Positions 10,347 to 31,362 of a stretch of DNA of 64,000 nt are shown here, one piece after another (the first letter of the stretch is position 1; every line of letters starts with the position of its first letter). The stretch comes from Cristatella mucedo (taxonomy: Eukaryota; Bryozoa; Phylactolaemata; Cristatellidae). Under the pieces are notes generated by a model. That model saw nothing but the letters and a program-made list of their open reading frames with translations, searched no databases and was not told the origin of the DNA. A program made the translations under genes and the position numbers. The stretch is from the NCBI GenBank assembly GCA_009760855.2, contig WPIO01000191.1:344501-408500 (forward strand), given 5' to 3'.

Positions 10347-13300
10347 ATGGCCGACCACAAGTATCGATTGATCTACTTTGACGGCCGAGGTCGAGCGGAG
10401 GTGACTCGCTACCTATTCGCACTCGCTGGAGTTCACTTCGAGGATACTCGCTTCGACATGGCTACGTGGCCCGAAATTAAACCAAGTAGGTTGCCAGAAA
10501 TGGGTACCGCCTTGCGACCGTATACCACGCAGCAGCCTTGAGCCGAAATCCGGGCGGCCAAGCAGCGCCGCTTCTGCGGTAGTGCGCATGCGTGCATTCG
10601 CGCGGTCGGCCGGCGGGCGGGCGCATAGCTCGCGTACGTCTTCACCCGTCCGATCCCGACCGGAACGTGGAAGCAGTTGAGGCTACGCTGCCCGAGCGTG
10701 TGCTCACGTGACACGCGTTATCAAAATCGTGGTGGGGGACGGCTCGTCCGTGGCTCGTGCGATTAGCGTGCTCGTACTGGGCTGCGTGCACGTTTCGCGG
10801 CTTTACTTTCATCTTATCGCACTCGCATGTCGTTGCTTTTTGCTGCGATTGTCCTTTGGCTTACGGGGGGGGGGCTGGGCTGGGCCATCTGTTGACAGAA
10901 TCGGTTCGAGTCCAGAATTCTGGACGCATTCTCCTGAGAGCAAATCGTGCCGATTCAACGATTTCCTATGATATTCCGACGATATACTGCGCTATGTCAT
11001 GGGCGTGCGTTCTAGAGAGCCTCTTTGGTGCTAAAGACATGACGCTCGACTTGAACGAGGCCCTAAAGAGTCTGGCCTAAGAAGGGCGTAGTGACATCAG
11101 GCTCATGTCCGGAAAAGTCATGCTAAATTTAAAAAAGAATTACGATACAGAGGCTGCATAATCCAGCTCTGAGAATAAACTCGCATTCCCAAGCAGCCCG
11201 ATTTGTGCTCGATGCAAGAGACGTGACAGATTTCCTCGGTTATATGGTTGGTATGGTTATTCGGTTATGGGCTTGCTGTGCGAGGTCATTATTACGTAAT
11301 CACGCAGACCAGGCCAACGCGTGACTCGCTTCTGTCCGAAGTAAAAAATAAAATATAATATAATTCATTTGTATAGCGCCCCAAGAGAACCTAATCTCTA
11401 TTCAGGCGCTTAACATATGCCTCGGGGCTCGAGCCCACAACCTCAGCCAGACCTTGGTCGGGGCGAGCACCTTAACCACTGGACCAAACCAAGTAGCCGA
11501 CTACACGATGAGCGCCATGTTCTTGACCTGCTGTCCAGAAGCAGAAGCGGAGCCATTTTTAGTGCACGCTGACTTATATGCTCTCACGCGTTTAAGATTC
11601 TCCTCGCCAGAATCGTCGAGCAAAGCCTCGAGCGACTCCCACTGGCTGTCCCGCAAAACAAGGGCTGACAACTCCCAAGGGCTGGCAACTACCAAGGACC
11701 GGTTCCTCAAAACTTGCAATGTACGAAAATTTGATCTGAGATGATTAAGAGTGTGGTGAAGTCTTGCAGAGAAATTGTTGGTATTGCTAACATGGTTGAC
11801 CCATGATACAGCAGGTACAAGAGTATTTAAAAAATGAGAGACCGGCCCCTTCTGGAATGTGGTTAGATGTTGCAGGAACACGTATTAAGAGACTCCGATT
11901 CTATGGATTTGTTCATTCTGAGGCTGGACGTTAACTGTTAGCTCTTTTGCCAGTGTATGAGTCAAATCAAAGTGACAAAAATGCTACAACAATTGAAGAA
12001 TGAGAAATCATGTATAGTTGTCTTTTTATTCTGAAATAGAAATCAGAAATAGAAAATGAAAGCATCAATCGACTAACTGCCCTAAAGGCTTCAGCGAATT
12101 TAGTCGATTGATGATTTCATTTTCACATCTCACACGGCGTTTGTGTTCCCCCTCTGTCCAGCCCTATTAATAGACTTAATTCCGTGATGTTCGTTTGGCC
12201 GTTCAAGCCTTATTAATCGACCGTTTAGTTCCAGTATTTATTGTATCTATCACTGAACTCCTGTGATGTCGAGGTCTCCTTACGCTTAGTGCCTCTTCTC
12301 GTTCCAGCCACTCCGACTGGTCAGGTGCCAGTACTTGAGGTAGACGGCAAGGCATACTGCCAGTCGTTGGCCATCCATCGCTTTGTGGCCAGGCAGTTTG
12401 GTGAGTTCTAACCATTCATCATTACTGTACGAGTTCTGTGGCGTTCTGCTTGTCCCTCTCTTATAGTACTCGGATGGACCCAACTACTGGGCATTTGATG
12501 TAGTTGATCCATTGTATCAATCAATAAATGGTGAACTGATCTGTTCTGAATGTCAGGCTTCTATGGTAAAGACACCTTGGAAGGTCTTCTGATTGACCAG
12601 ATTGTCGGCGTGCTCGCTGATGTCCTCGACGAGGCAATAAAGATTGAATGGAGTCTTCCGGATGGTGATGAGAAGGTGAGAACTGGTCATCTGCCTGCTG
12701 ATTTTTTAGCAACTAAGCTAGCATGCATCAGGCTTGATATTCTGAGCATGTGCTGCCAACTCTTCTCTGGTGGACTCGTGGGACTGTGCACTTGAGGTGT
12801 AGAAGCATATTGTTCGAGCTGTTTTGCATCACAGTTGGCTAATGGTTTTTCCATCGTTTGTTGTGTTCATAAGATTCGCATAGAAATTCCGAGCTTCACC
12901 TTGACCAAGGTCATGTGGCTGGCAACGAGAGAGCCCCTCGAATGCAAAGGGTCCTAATACGTCGTATAAAGCCGCAGCACGTGTTACATTCAGCAGTTGA
13001 TTTCGACTGCAACACTCTCTCGGTGCCTCCTTCCTGGCTCCTTGCCAAGGATCAGCTGTTTGCCCTATGGTTCCGATATTCCAGCCTACACCTGCATCAT
13101 TCTGGTACTTTTCAATAAGTCTACCCTCGTAAGATTCCATACTTTCAAACGAGTCAGACAAGTCGAGAACTGGTGAGCTCCTTGAAGTCATCTCTGCATG
13201 CCGCAGTAAAATGCTTCCTGGTGGTGTAAAACTTGGCTGCTATGCTTTGTCTGTCGTGAAAGTCTCAGCTGCCACAGCTAATCCACCAACCGGCACCTTT

Positions 13301-14783
13301 CACCAGCACTGGCTTCCTGTCAAGCCACTTATCGACTTCAAGATCCGGTCACTTGCTTTCATACTCGAGTTTCTTTTTTTAAGTTCCAGCTTGCTCACAT
13401 TTGAACTACTTTCCCAGTGCGTTTCCCATCGTACCTCACATTTCCTCTGACTCTTTGAATCTGCCATGCCTCTAACCAATAGCAAATCTTTTGAGGCCCT
13501 TCTACCGTCTATGTGCACCTAAAGCCTGGAAAGCAGTTGGCTGACATCGCATCTCCTGACTTAGCTGCATCTTAAGTCTAAGACTAAAGACCTAAAGCCT
13601 GCTCCTCACCTCCTACGAGGCGTCCATGAAAATCTTGCTCGCTGTCTAACGCTGCCTGAAGTTCTTGCCGTGTTACTTTTCTATAAATGCATCTCTTCAT
13701 CGTGTTTCTTTAATCTCCGTGGGCCAATATCAGCCGATTGCAGCGGTGCCCTCGAAATAGCATCCGCTAATAGAATGGAATGGAATGGGTCAGCTGAGCA
13801 TGGGTAGCTCCTTCACAAGCTGACCCATGCCGGTACATACTGCACTTGACCTTATTAGACAGAGCACTTGTTTGGTCTAGCAGCTGTACGCAGCTACTTT
13901 CAGTGAACGATTAGAGGCAATGGCTTCAAACGTTGAGCGTTGTCTTGGTCGGAGCTGCTCGTTTGTTGTAAATGGCACGTGTGTCCTTTGGCCGACAGCT
14001 TTCAACTTCATGCATAGTAATGTGCTTATCTGCTTCTGCTCTTGTGTTTTTAACTAATCAGTTGACTCAATCAGATCAGAAGCCTTCTTTTCCAGCTTAT
14101 GTGATGCCTCTACAAAGAGGTTTAGTTCTTGGGCTGCAATGAGAATGCTGTGTTACATCTATGTAGTCGAGGATCGCTCCTGTGGACCTAGCACCTGCAT
14201 GGGGGCAGTTTGTGAGCCTAGGAACTCTCGGGGGGGGGAGGGGGTTGTGCAGTTAACGTTTGGAAGCCATTGCTCGCTTGTTTCACTGCCATCGCGAGTC
14301 TCGTTCTTTTCATGTGCGTGCATGTGTGTGCTTGCTCAGCGGCCATTGCCACGTGATGCATCGCAGCCTTGTAACATTTTAAAGACAACGGCACTGGAAA
14401 AATTCAAGAGTCAGACCGTGCCTAAGCTAACTAAGTTCTTGGACTCGCAACTAGGAACCAACAAGTGGTTCCTTGGTGAGCAAGTAAGTGCTTAGTGCTA
14501 GCGCAGGAACTTCTAAAGCGTGCTCGTATTTTTAAAATGCCGATTCGCTCGGCATCATCTTGGATCTCTCTCTCTCTCATCGTCATGGACCGTCTCTCCC
14601 GTATCGCTGCAGGTTTCTTTAGCCGACGCAGCCGCGTATGAGCTCCTGTCTAATGACGTCCAAAAGCTGGCCGGAAACGCCTGGCAGGAGCAATGGCCGA
14701 GCCTCAAAGCTCACGCGGACAACTTTACTTCTCTGCCTGCTGTCGCCAAGTACCTCGCAGGCCGTCCAGCCACACCATTCTAG
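10347..14783 (+). CDS. Sigma-class glutathione S-transferase, gene A
   Basis: Five exons: 10347-10485, 12308-12400, 12557-12675, 14385-14483, 14613-14783 (621 nt, 206 residues). All introns are GT-AG; junction phases are 1, 1, 0, 0. The N-terminal thioredoxin-fold domain (residues 1-78) shows YRLIYFDGRGRAE with the likely catalytic Tyr10, the WPEIKP segment, a [11 protein letters not shown] stretch with the cis-Pro, and YCQSLAI for glutathione binding. The all-helical domain follows (79-206), including FLDSQLGTNKWFLG and VSLADAA. The enzyme should conjugate glutathione to electrophiles in the cytosol; sigma enzymes can also isomerise prostaglandin H2. AATAAA lies at 14863-14868, 80 bp past the stop. 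It is the first of four tandem copies. Exon 4 uses a weak acceptor (AAAG) chosen because it aligns with gene B. Gene B is the closest relative by exon size and sequence. Confidence 0.93.
11353..11489 (-). mobile_element. SINE1 copy
   Basis: Complete short SINE on minus: CCAGTGGTTAAGGTGCTCGC, GGTTGTGGGCTCGAGCCCC, then the tail with AATAGAGATTAGGTTCTC and GGGGCGCTATACAAATGAA. In GST-A intron 1. Confidence 0.8.
13225..13560 (+). mobile_element. Old LINE-A relic
   Basis: Frames with stops and shifts still show HWLPVKPLIDFKIRSL, the counterpart of LHWLPVRQRIDFKVLSL in the intact copy, followed by degraded C-terminal coding. In GST-A intron 3. Confidence 0.6.
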
Positions 14784-14862
14784 CTATTGTGGACGTGGCC
14801 TGGCAGCTGTGAGACTCTTGTGGCTCTCGCAGCCATTCCTTAACAATGTGCACACTGGTGAG

Positions 14863-14868
14863 AATAAA
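14863..14868 (+). promoter_or_regulatory. Poly(A) signal AATAAA of GST gene A
   Basis: Canonical hexamer 80 bp after the stop codon of gene A. Confidence 0.7.
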
Positions 14869-15824
14869 AGAAATGCAGACGCTCGTCGCATCGAATGTTA
14901 TCGCTGTTCGGCGTTGTGGCAAGCTTAAAATTCAATCTTGCTAGAGCAAAAGGCAACTGCAGCAGGTCTGTCAAAGGGTGTGACAGGGTTGCACTCGTTT
15001 GGCTTTTAAGCACATTTCTCGGCTAAGCTGTGGATGACTACGATCAGATGAGTTGTATATCGAAGCATCTGTCTAATTATTTTGAATGATAGTAGTAGTA
15101 ATCATACAATTGTATAGCACTTCCGGTAAAATGATTCTCCCGGCACTTAAAATAAATAACAGTCCACTTGGTTAGAGCAAATGCTCTTTGGAACCATTTC
15201 GCTATACTCGCCATTAAATGTCCTTGAGTTTTTTCTGCAACCATAGACATGTATAGCAAAATGTATCCAACCGAAGTCAAGGATTATTCTAGAATCGTGT
15301 TAAAAAACAGCTGAGCTCCCATTTCAAATTTTACTCTAATACGTGAAGCGTCGGCTGAATTGTGGAACTTTATTTGCAAGGCATCAAGCTACTCTAACAA
15401 TGAAGTGGTTAAAAGTCACAAGAGTGCACCGTAGCAAGCTTCACGCGTGTACCTAGATCTGCCGAGATTCGACAAGTTGGGACACAAGTTGCATGTTATT
15501 CAGAGATTCGGTTAAGTTTTTATTTTTACACGTACTTTCCGGTTTACACACGGGTCAGAAATGGTTTGCATGACCAGCTATCTCTTGTATTTGAAAGTCG
15601 TCAGAACTTCCAAACCCATTTTTAATATGTTTGTCAATTGAAAGGTACCGTAAGCAAACATTCCATTGCCGGATCAATTGTGTAGGAATTTTCTTGACAT
15701 TCCCCCCATTAAGTCGGAAGCGAATTCGGATGGATATTGGGGCTGGAGGCGGAGGATGGATGTTCCGTTGAACTTTCCGGTCGCTAGGCTACTGATGTGT
15801 GGGCATTGCCAAGCTGCTTTGTCC

Positions 15825-15925
15825 AGTGGTTCAAGTGCTCGCCTTACACGCGCCGAGATCGTGGGCTGGAGTTCTATGGCATACGTAAAGCGCCCAAGTT
15901 CTCTTAGCGCGCTATATATCTAGTC
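15825..15925 (+). mobile_element. SINE1 copy (degraded)
   Basis: GTCCAGTGGTTCAAGTGCTCGCC, GATCGTGGGCTGGAGTTC, and a shortened tail AAAGCGCCCAAGTTCTCTTAG. Confidence 0.65.
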
Positions 15926-15929
15926 TAGT

Positions 15930-16315
15930 GCAGGTCTTGAAGAAGAGGTGTAATGTGGTTTTTGCGACGTCTATGACAGATAGGTGGGGCTTAGCACCAA
16001 CTGTAGGCTTCTTCTTGCACTAGCTCAAGGATCTTGGAGCGGTGAGTTGTTGAAGTCTAGATGGGATATAACGAGTGCACGGACCAGCTTGGCTGCGATC
16101 TCTATGTCTAAACAGGCCAGTTGTTGCTATGGGATCTGGCTAAGATAAGGCAGACTAGACTGTGGAGCTGACTGTTGTTGTCTGAGTTCACTAGGGGGAA
16201 AAGGCGCCCAGATTTCGAGCACATGCTACTGGAGATATGCTAATGCCGAGCATTTTACCAGAGCTCAGATGTCAAATGTTTGAGTAACACTGGGTTTTCT
16301 ATTAATATTAAGTTT
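15930..16315 (-). mobile_element. Divergent LINE-A-related ORF fragment
   Basis: ACTGTGGAGCTGAC, AGATTTCGAGC and GGAGATATGCTAATGCC align in order with the intact LINE-A ORF at about 54790-54880, but divergence is high; it may be a third, related subfamily. Confidence 0.5.
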
Positions 16316-16904
16316 TTTTTATCATAACAAATCTCGGGCTCCAATATTGTATCACACACCGAGCTGAGATGCTTGTATTTTGACTAAGTTCACGGTTTCA
16401 AGTCTTGCAGCAGGTGATTCTGCGTTGCTTGCTGCAAGCAGGACGGAACCTGCGTTTACACGATCCCAACTATATGTATCAAGCCCGGCTCCGAGCCTAG
16501 CAAGTTCGCCAAAGGAATTTGGCCAAGATCCGCAAGTGATCATTATGAACATTAGAGGAGCTGGTAGAGTTTGTCATGCAGAATTTCGGCCTCGAAAAAG
16601 CAGCTTAAAGCTCGTCTACCACTATGGAAATTAGGCTGCTGAAAAGGACATCGCGTTTCCCTTCCTCGAGAATCCTTTTGAGCAGCGTGATAACTTTAAT
16701 CGAAGTTAAACAAACTAATATTTTCAACCTGCAATCCTGATTATGTAACAACGAAACCCAAGTACACGAAGTTCTTCGGGTGCATTGAAGTCGATTAGTC
16801 ATTTCAAGCTCTTCCGAACATATGGAGAGTTTAGGCCAGGGGTCGGCAAACTTTTCGGACTGCAAAGGCGTGGTCGGACGCACAAACAGTCGCACGCGGC
16901 AATT

Positions 16905-17085
<181 letters not shown>

Positions 17086-17720
17086 AAGTCGTCCCTCGCC
17101 ACTTCGCATGTCGACTTTTTCGGATTCACTCTATCGCGGTTTTTTCAAATATCTTCATTAAAATGTTGATCGAAATAGTGAAAAAGATACAGCGTGCGCT
17201 CAGTTTTCTGAGTCAATTGCACACCCCTGCATCACAATTAAAATTAAAATTACTGTGCAAACGGACTGTTGGTCTATCTATTCGAGCACTGCCACAAATC
17301 TTTCATTGTCAGGTGCAGCCTCAGTGATAGCAGTAACCTTGCTCTTCTTTGCCGCGCAGTACACCTCTTCATCATCATCAAACAAATTGCACTATTTTCA
17401 AAAGTTAGTGGTTTTGTGTAAAAACTGCGAGTGTGTAGTACATGTATACTTATGATAACATGATATTTGTAGCGTCTAATATGTCTTATTATCCCATACT
17501 TTGCCTAATATATTGGGTAATACGGGTGTATTGGTGACTAAAAGAGTGTTATATCATGTCCACTTTAATAACGTTAAAATCCAATTAGAGGTGAAAAAGG
17601 TTTTCCATGCTCCATGTTACGAAAATATTCGATTTATAAATAAAGAATCGTACTTCGTGGAAATTCACCTATCTCGGCAGAGTCTGGAACCGATTAACTG
17701 AGATAAACGAGGAACCACTG

Positions 17721-17888
<168 letters not shown>

Positions 17889-18802
17889 CGTGTATAATCC
17901 CTCTCCGGTCAGGCGCTTCTGTTTCATACGAGCACCTGGCATGTTATAAAAATAAACGCGAAGGTCACGGCTTAAGCAGCGGCCTGCATTAATGAAGGGG
18001 AAAATCAACGTCAATTAAACCAGGCCGGATCCAGCAATAACTAACTAGGGGGGGGCGTTAGGTCAGACTAGAGTGTCTGGCCTAAAGGCTAGAGTTGCCG
18101 ACCGCCGGTTTAGGCGACGCCACGTGACTGCCGCCCGCGGACGCCCGCAGGCAGACGGTAGCCTCTCCCACACTCCGTAGCAGCCGAGGCGTGCAGTTGC
18201 TTAAACTCACGCGTTGCAATTGAGGAACTGCGCATAATTAATATCGCTCATTATGAAGCTGATTATCTTGTCGCTGTTTCATAGCGCTCCAAAACGTCAC
18301 CATTCACAAAACGATGCCTGGTGCAGCCGGTGGGCCGAGCTGGGAGGCGTGTGTCATGGGCAGCACGTGGTGGGCGGGGCGAAGGCCAAGAAACTTCCAG
18401 AAAGGAACAACATTAGGTAACGATCCAAAGTTACCGTATTGACGGAATTACATTTTTAACTTAATTTAAACATAAAATATTCTTTACGTTAGTCCGAGTC
18501 ACTGGCCCCTCCGAAACGCTCCAATCAGTTTACGGTCCCCTGGAGGCGGCCCCACCTCTGTGCACTGTCATTCTGCCTGCATCGCCTCCGACTGACCGGT
18601 GAGCCTCTGGAGCGCGCGCGCGCCCGTCCGCCCGCCGGAGCGCAAACTTGAATCGCAAGGCTTAGCAGTTTCGTACGCGCTCCACAAGTTTCGCCCGTCG
18701 CGGCCGCGGCGCCGCGGGCCGAGCGACGTTTGTGCGCGCGCGCGGGCCGCGGCTGAGGCTGCAGCGAGTCCACCTCCTCCCATGCAGGCGTCCTCTTCGA
18801 AC

Positions 18803-21145
18803 ATGGCCGAGCACAAGTACCGCCTGATTTACTTCGACGGCCGAGGACGAGCCGAGGTCGCTCGCTACCTCTTCGTGCTCGGCGGCGCGAACTTCGAAGA
18901 CCAGCGCGTGACGAACGAACAGTGGCCCGAGATTAAGCCGAGTAAGTGGGTCGCTGCCTTGCGACGGCTTCCGCCTCCGTTCGCCGCGACCGATGGCCGC
19001 TGCTGCAAGTTGCCTTCGCATGGCGACGACGCAGCGACGCCTTTGCAGCGGCGGCCGCTCGCCGCGTCAAAGCTGCCGCCTCTCAGGCCTGTTGCTTGCG
19101 GCTGCGGCGTCTCGTCGGTCGCAAGGAGCGTCGTCGACGCTTTCTCTAAAATTGTGCTGACGTCATTGCCGCATTAAAGTCGCCCCTCGGACGCGCTGCT
19201 TGTGGCTGCGGCGCCTTACTCGTTCGAAAAGGGCGTTGTCGTCGGTTTCTTAAAATTGCCGACGCCATCGCCGCACGAAACTCGAGCTCACAGGCGAGCT
19301 AGGAGCAGCATAAGCAGCTCAGCGCTCAGATTCATCTCAAGCCACCACTTTGACGCCCAGCCGAGGCCGTCGCGAAGGCGAGTGCCTCGGGCCAGACCGG
19401 AGCTGAGCGATCTTGTCTTGTTTTTTCCGCAGCCACTCCGTACGGTCAGGTACCGTCGCTGGAAGTGGACGGCAAGATGTACTGCCAGTCGGACGCCATC
19501 TACCGATACGTGGCCCGCCAGTTCGGTGAGCAGCCACACACCCCTTCCCGACGTCCCACGCGATCCTCTTCGCCACGTCTCCACTTTTGCAGAGGCAGCC
19601 GCTGAAGAAAGCTTTGTTCGTGGGATGATAGTTAGATGCATTCGGCGCCGGCACTCTTTTGTCGTCAGGCTTCTACGGCAAGGACAATGTGGACGGTCTA
19701 CGCATCGATCAGATCCTGGGCGTGCTCGGCGACGTGCTGCAGGAAGTGGGCAAGATCTCCTACACCCTGCCCGACGGTGAACAGAAGGTGAAGAAGCGAC
19801 AGCAGCCGGCGTCTGTACTGGTCGCGTGCGCACGCGAGCAGCAGCCGGCGCCGCAATGGAGAGGCAAAGGCAGAATAAGCGGCAGTCTGCTGCTGCTTGC
19901 AGGCTGCTGGCTGATGTCTGCTTGCAGGCTGCTGATTAGCTCCGAAGGCTACCGATGGCCACTTGGGCCGCCATACTCGCGGGGCAGCAGCCACTCTGCT
20001 TTGTCACGGCTTTGCACTGTTTTGTCGGCAGCCTCACCCTAAGCGACCGCCCACGTGCTAAAGATTCTCTGCCTCCTTTTTTGCAGGTCAAAGCGATAGA
20101 GACGCTCAAGACGCAGTCCGTGCCTAAACTGCTCAAGTTCCTCGAGGGTCAGCTAGGAGAGCACAAGTTTTTCCTCGGCGATTCGGTAAGGCAGAGGTCG
20201 CAGAGGGACTGGTCGCTGTGGCGGTGGCTGGTCGTGGTTCTGTCATTTATTCGTCTTGCCCAGCGAGCTCTCGCCAGCAGCATGTTAGCCGCATCCGTTG
20301 CCGTCGCTTCTGTGTGGCTGCTTTGGCGTGGCCTGCTTGCTCTCTCAAGTCACGGCTGCGCGGACGTGGCTGCTGGCATCCATCCGTCCATCCATACATA
20401 ATAACAATAATAGAATAATAATAATAATAATGCACTTAATCAAGTGCCCTCAGAGAACTTAATCTCTCTCTAGGTGCTTTACATTCGCTGCAAAGGGAAA
20501 TGCAATTGAATGGTGAGTAATATCATGATTGATAAACAAAATGAATAACATGGTTAGGGGTGACATGCACAGGGTCAGCATCCATCCATAGCATCCATTC
20601 ATAGCATCCTTAATCCATACACCCATAGCATCCGTAATCCATCCACCCATAGCATCCTTAATCCATCTATCCATAGCATCCACACGTGGCTGCCGTCTGT
20701 TCTCCTCCAGCTGAATGCTATCGAATAGTCGGCCAAGCCGTCGCTCCGTCGCTTTCCCTCGTGCTTCGGTCGAACTAAGGAAGGAGCTGCTGTAGATGTT
20801 CTCTTGTCAGATGCACTGCTCTGGGTTTGTCAGCTTTTCGTACACGCGCTAGCCGCCATCGGCAGTCAGCTACCCGCCAAGGTTACTTGCCCAGACTTGT
20901 TATAGAGTTTGTCCAGTGCACGCAGCAGCAGCCGTGGCAAGGCACGGCCTCTCTGATTTCCCGTCTGCCTGCAGGTGTCGCTCGCCGATGCAGCCACGTT
21001 TGAGGCCCTGACTGGCGCCATCGGCCGAGTGGCCGGACACGACTGGCAGGAGCAGAGCCCCAAGATCAAAGCGCTGACGGAAAGCTTCGAGGCGCTGCCT
21101 GCCATCGCCAAGTACATCGCTCAACGCCCGCAATCGGCCTGGTAG
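18803..21145 (+). CDS. Sigma-class glutathione S-transferase, gene B
   Basis: Exons 18803-18941, 19433-19525, 19669-19787, 20087-20185, 20975-21145 (621 nt, 206 residues), the same sizes and phases as gene A. Residue Tyr10 in YRLIYFDGRGRAE is the presumed catalytic Tyr. WPEIKP, the cis-Pro stretch and YCQSDAI are present. The residue after the cis-Pro is Ser (GQVPSLEV) where A and D have Val and C has Leu, which may alter the glutathione site. The ATG at 18803 has a good context (AACATGG) and matches the family start; an in-frame ATG at 18782 would add seven residues. AATAAA is at 21251-21256, 105 bp past the stop. Introns are the shortest of the four genes and the exons are very GC-rich. It lies 4 kb downstream of A, same strand. 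Function is as for A; substrate preference is unknown. Confidence 0.94.
20395..20580 (-). mobile_element. LINE-A 3' end
   Basis: (AAT)n, CAAGTGCCCTCAGAGAAC, TTCGCTGCAAAGGG, ATGGTTAGGGGTGACATGCAC. In GST-B intron 4. Confidence 0.85.
20577..20685 (+). repeat. Tandem repeat of CATAGCATCC / AATCCATC units
   Basis: Imperfect 24-30 bp units (CCATAGCATCCTTAATCCAT) repeated about four times, abutting the truncation point of the LINE-A copy. Confidence 0.85.
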
Positions 21146-21250
21146 ACGACACGTAGAAAGAAGCCAGTCTCTGGCCGATGGTGCTGCTGCTTGCTGCCGA
21201 TATGCCAGCTGCTTTGGTCGCTCGACTTTTGGTCGGCTCCAGCAGGCTCT

Positions 21251-21256
21251 AATAAA
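21251..21256 (+). promoter_or_regulatory. Poly(A) signal AATAAA of GST gene B
   Basis: Canonical hexamer 105 bp after the stop codon of gene B, followed by GTGTTTT. Confidence 0.7.
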
Positions 21257-28643
<7,387 letters not shown>

Positions 28644-29049
28644 CGTCATCGCCAGCTCCGCCGGTCGTGCTGCACGCTGCGAGTGCGATGGAGCGGATCC
28701 GGAGCCTCCGACGTCAGATGCCAGCTCGAAGCTGCTGCAGCCAGACAGACGAGTGTTCGTCAGCTTTGCGGACACGTTAGATCTTTGCTGGGCCATTGCC
28801 TGTGCTGCGCCATTACGATGCCGCAGCCGACGGCGTCTGTCAGGTTTTCGGACACACCCTTGACCTTCGCTCCCACTTGGCCTCGTCTTGGTAAGACGAG
28901 TGCAGCTCATTGCTGCTCGTCGTTTGCTGCAGGTAACGAACGCACTGCCCCGCCGCTTGCTCGTCGGCCGTAGCTCGAGTTTAGCCGATGAACAGACATT
29001 AAAAGTACACCACTAAAATCATGCCCTCTTCAATCGTTCGTTACTTCCA

Positions 29050-29272
29050 TTCACCGTGCTGACACTGTGCATGCTGCCACAAACCACATTTGCATGCCGA
29101 CCCTGCGCATGTCACCCCTAACCATATTATTCATTTCTTTTGTTTTTCAAGCATGATTTTACTAACCATTCAATTGCATTTCCCTCTGCAGCAAATGTAA
29201 AGCGCCTAGAAAGAGATTGAGTTCTCTGAGGGCGCTTTATCAAGTGCATTATTATTATTATTGTTATTACCG
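29050..29272 (+). mobile_element. LINE-A 3' end
   Basis: GTGCTGACACTGTGCATGC, CACCCCTAACCATATTATTC, AAATGTAAAGCGCCTAG, tail stem and (ATT)n. Just downstream of GST-C. Confidence 0.88.
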
Positions 29273-30514
29273 AGAGCTCAGTGAAGACTCCACGAGCGAG
29301 CTACCTACTCGTAGCCAAGTCTGCTGCTCGACCTAGAGCGACAGCGGCCGTGAAGAGAGCTCTTTGCGGTTGGAAGGAGCAGAAGGAGAACGAGAAGCGA
29401 CAGCCGCAAGCCTCCATTTTTTGCTGGAAGGAGCAGCCAGTCTGAACGCGTCTGCCAATCGAAAATGCGCGCATCTCCGCCAACCGGAAGTGCGCGCGAG
29501 TCTGCCAGCGCTGCAAATTCCCTGTCGCCTGGGCTCAGCTCCGACGGCGGAACGCTGCTGCCCTTCGTTGTTCGTTCCCTTCTCGAGAGGCACTTCGAGC
29601 GGCTTCACTCCCTTCGGCTTGAGAGGCAGCGCCCGCGAGACGAATTTACTGAATGCGTCCGACTTGAACGGGATTGCTGGTCGGATGCAAAAAGTCCTCG
29701 TGGACGTAGATCCACCATTTTAGCCACGAGGCGTGCGAGGTCGAAATAACCACGAAACAAACGAGTTGTTTTGCCTTGCATCGGACGAGGTAACATTAAC
29801 TAAATCGATGGTAAGTACCGTCAGTAATCTTATTCAGTTTGATTGGCAGCGGTCGGTCTCCGGCAGACAGCCGCAAGCTGCAAGCACGAAGCTGCTACAG
29901 TTTAATGCAAAGCCGACGGCTCGCTCTACCTCGAACGAAACGCTACGCTAGAGCAGCCGCAGACGACGACGTGGCTGAATGCTGTCCTTGGCGGCAACTG
30001 GCGACGGTTGGCATGCGCAGTTTGAGCCCGCTTTGCAGTTAACGCAGCTTACTTTTAGGATGTTAGGTTTGCCGACCCAGCCCAGCAGCAATACTCTTCT
30101 GGTAGAGAACAGCTGACCCACTTTTGACTCAGCTCAAATGACCGAGAGTCCGGTAAAGGCTTTAGCCTCCTCCAAAAGTGACCGACTGGGAACTGATGGG
30201 CACCGCGAGCGATTCACTTCCGCGGCAGCCTCCTGCGGAAACGGAAGCTAAATTTTAGCATGATGACATGTGACGCCATATTCAGTTCCTTCTACAAAAA
30301 TATGGTAGCGTTTCTAAAAGAAAAAATACCTTCTTCCGGAAGCTGACGGTGAAAGCTGTCGGTGAAAGGCCCTTGAGCTCATCTAGAAAGAATGGTTTTA
30401 CCTCGCTTTGAGAAACACCGTAGAACCGCAACTAAAGTGCGCCACTCGGAGAGCTCTTTAGAGCAGGGGGTCTTTAGAGCCGGAGGCCTCTTTACAGCAA
30501 GAGGCCTTCTTAAT

Positions 30515-30815
30515 ACAATAGCATATTTGTATAGCACTCTTAGAGAACTCGATGTCTTTCTAGGCACTGCATAAATGCTGAGAAGGAAGCATGATCGAAT
30601 GGTTAGTGATAGATAGCACGCACAATGTCAACAAGTATAACGCGGTTAGAAGTGGCGTGCTCAGGGTCAGTATGCAAATATGGTTAGTAGCAGCATTCAC
30701 AGTATCAGCAGCATAAGCACACAATAGGACGAATCACAAGGACCCACCGAATGCTGTGATAAATAGGTGCGTCTTTAGCTTTTTTTTTATATGTAGTCCA
30801 GTCGGGTCGGGTGAA
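30515..30815 (-). mobile_element. LINE-A 3' end (diverged)
   Basis: TTAGAGAACTCGATG, GAATGGTTAGTGATAG, AATCACAAGGACCCACC and GTGCGTCTTTAGC follow the LINE-A order on minus. Confidence 0.75.
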
Positions 30816-31362
30816 ATGCTGCACGGAAACGGAAGCGGTTTCTGGGCTTTGCATTCCTCGACGTCAGCAAAGGCGATGTACAATAAGGGATGTTTATCTA
30901 GCGCCTTAAGAGAAAAACATGTCTATCCAGGCACTTCACAACTCACTGCAATAGAGTAAATACTCAATGTTTAGCTACATTAACGGTTTCCGACGTGCAC
31001 GAGCAAACGAGTACCCTGCTTAGGCCAGCACAGTAAAGCAAGCACGAATAAACTCATGGCCACCGGTTAGTAAAGCCTACGGCAAAGGTTAAGGGTTAGT
31101 AAAGCCAATGGCAAAGTTTAAAGGTTAGTAAAACCTACGGCGCGGAGCAGGCATCGAAATCGTGCACAGACAAGCTCGCAAAGCACGCCAGAGCAAAATA
31201 CAATAATGAAATAAACAACAAGTATAATAATTAACGATAAGTAAAAAATAATAAAGCACACTGGATAAAAACAATTTTAATTTGTCAAGCAGTGTCCATC
31301 GGCAGACAGTGCCAGGCTTTAGGCCGCGTAGGAACGAGTAGGAACAACGAAGCTCAATGTCC

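Noticed and set aside
11501-11881. 126-codon minus frame in GST-A intron 1
   Set aside because: Not recognised, no splice-site or repeat support; probably chance.
12829-13191. Minus-strand frame vaguely like a BEL/Pao retrotransposon segment (TRAAALYDVLGPFAF)
   Set aside because: One short loose resemblance only; no protease, RT or integrase motif nearby.
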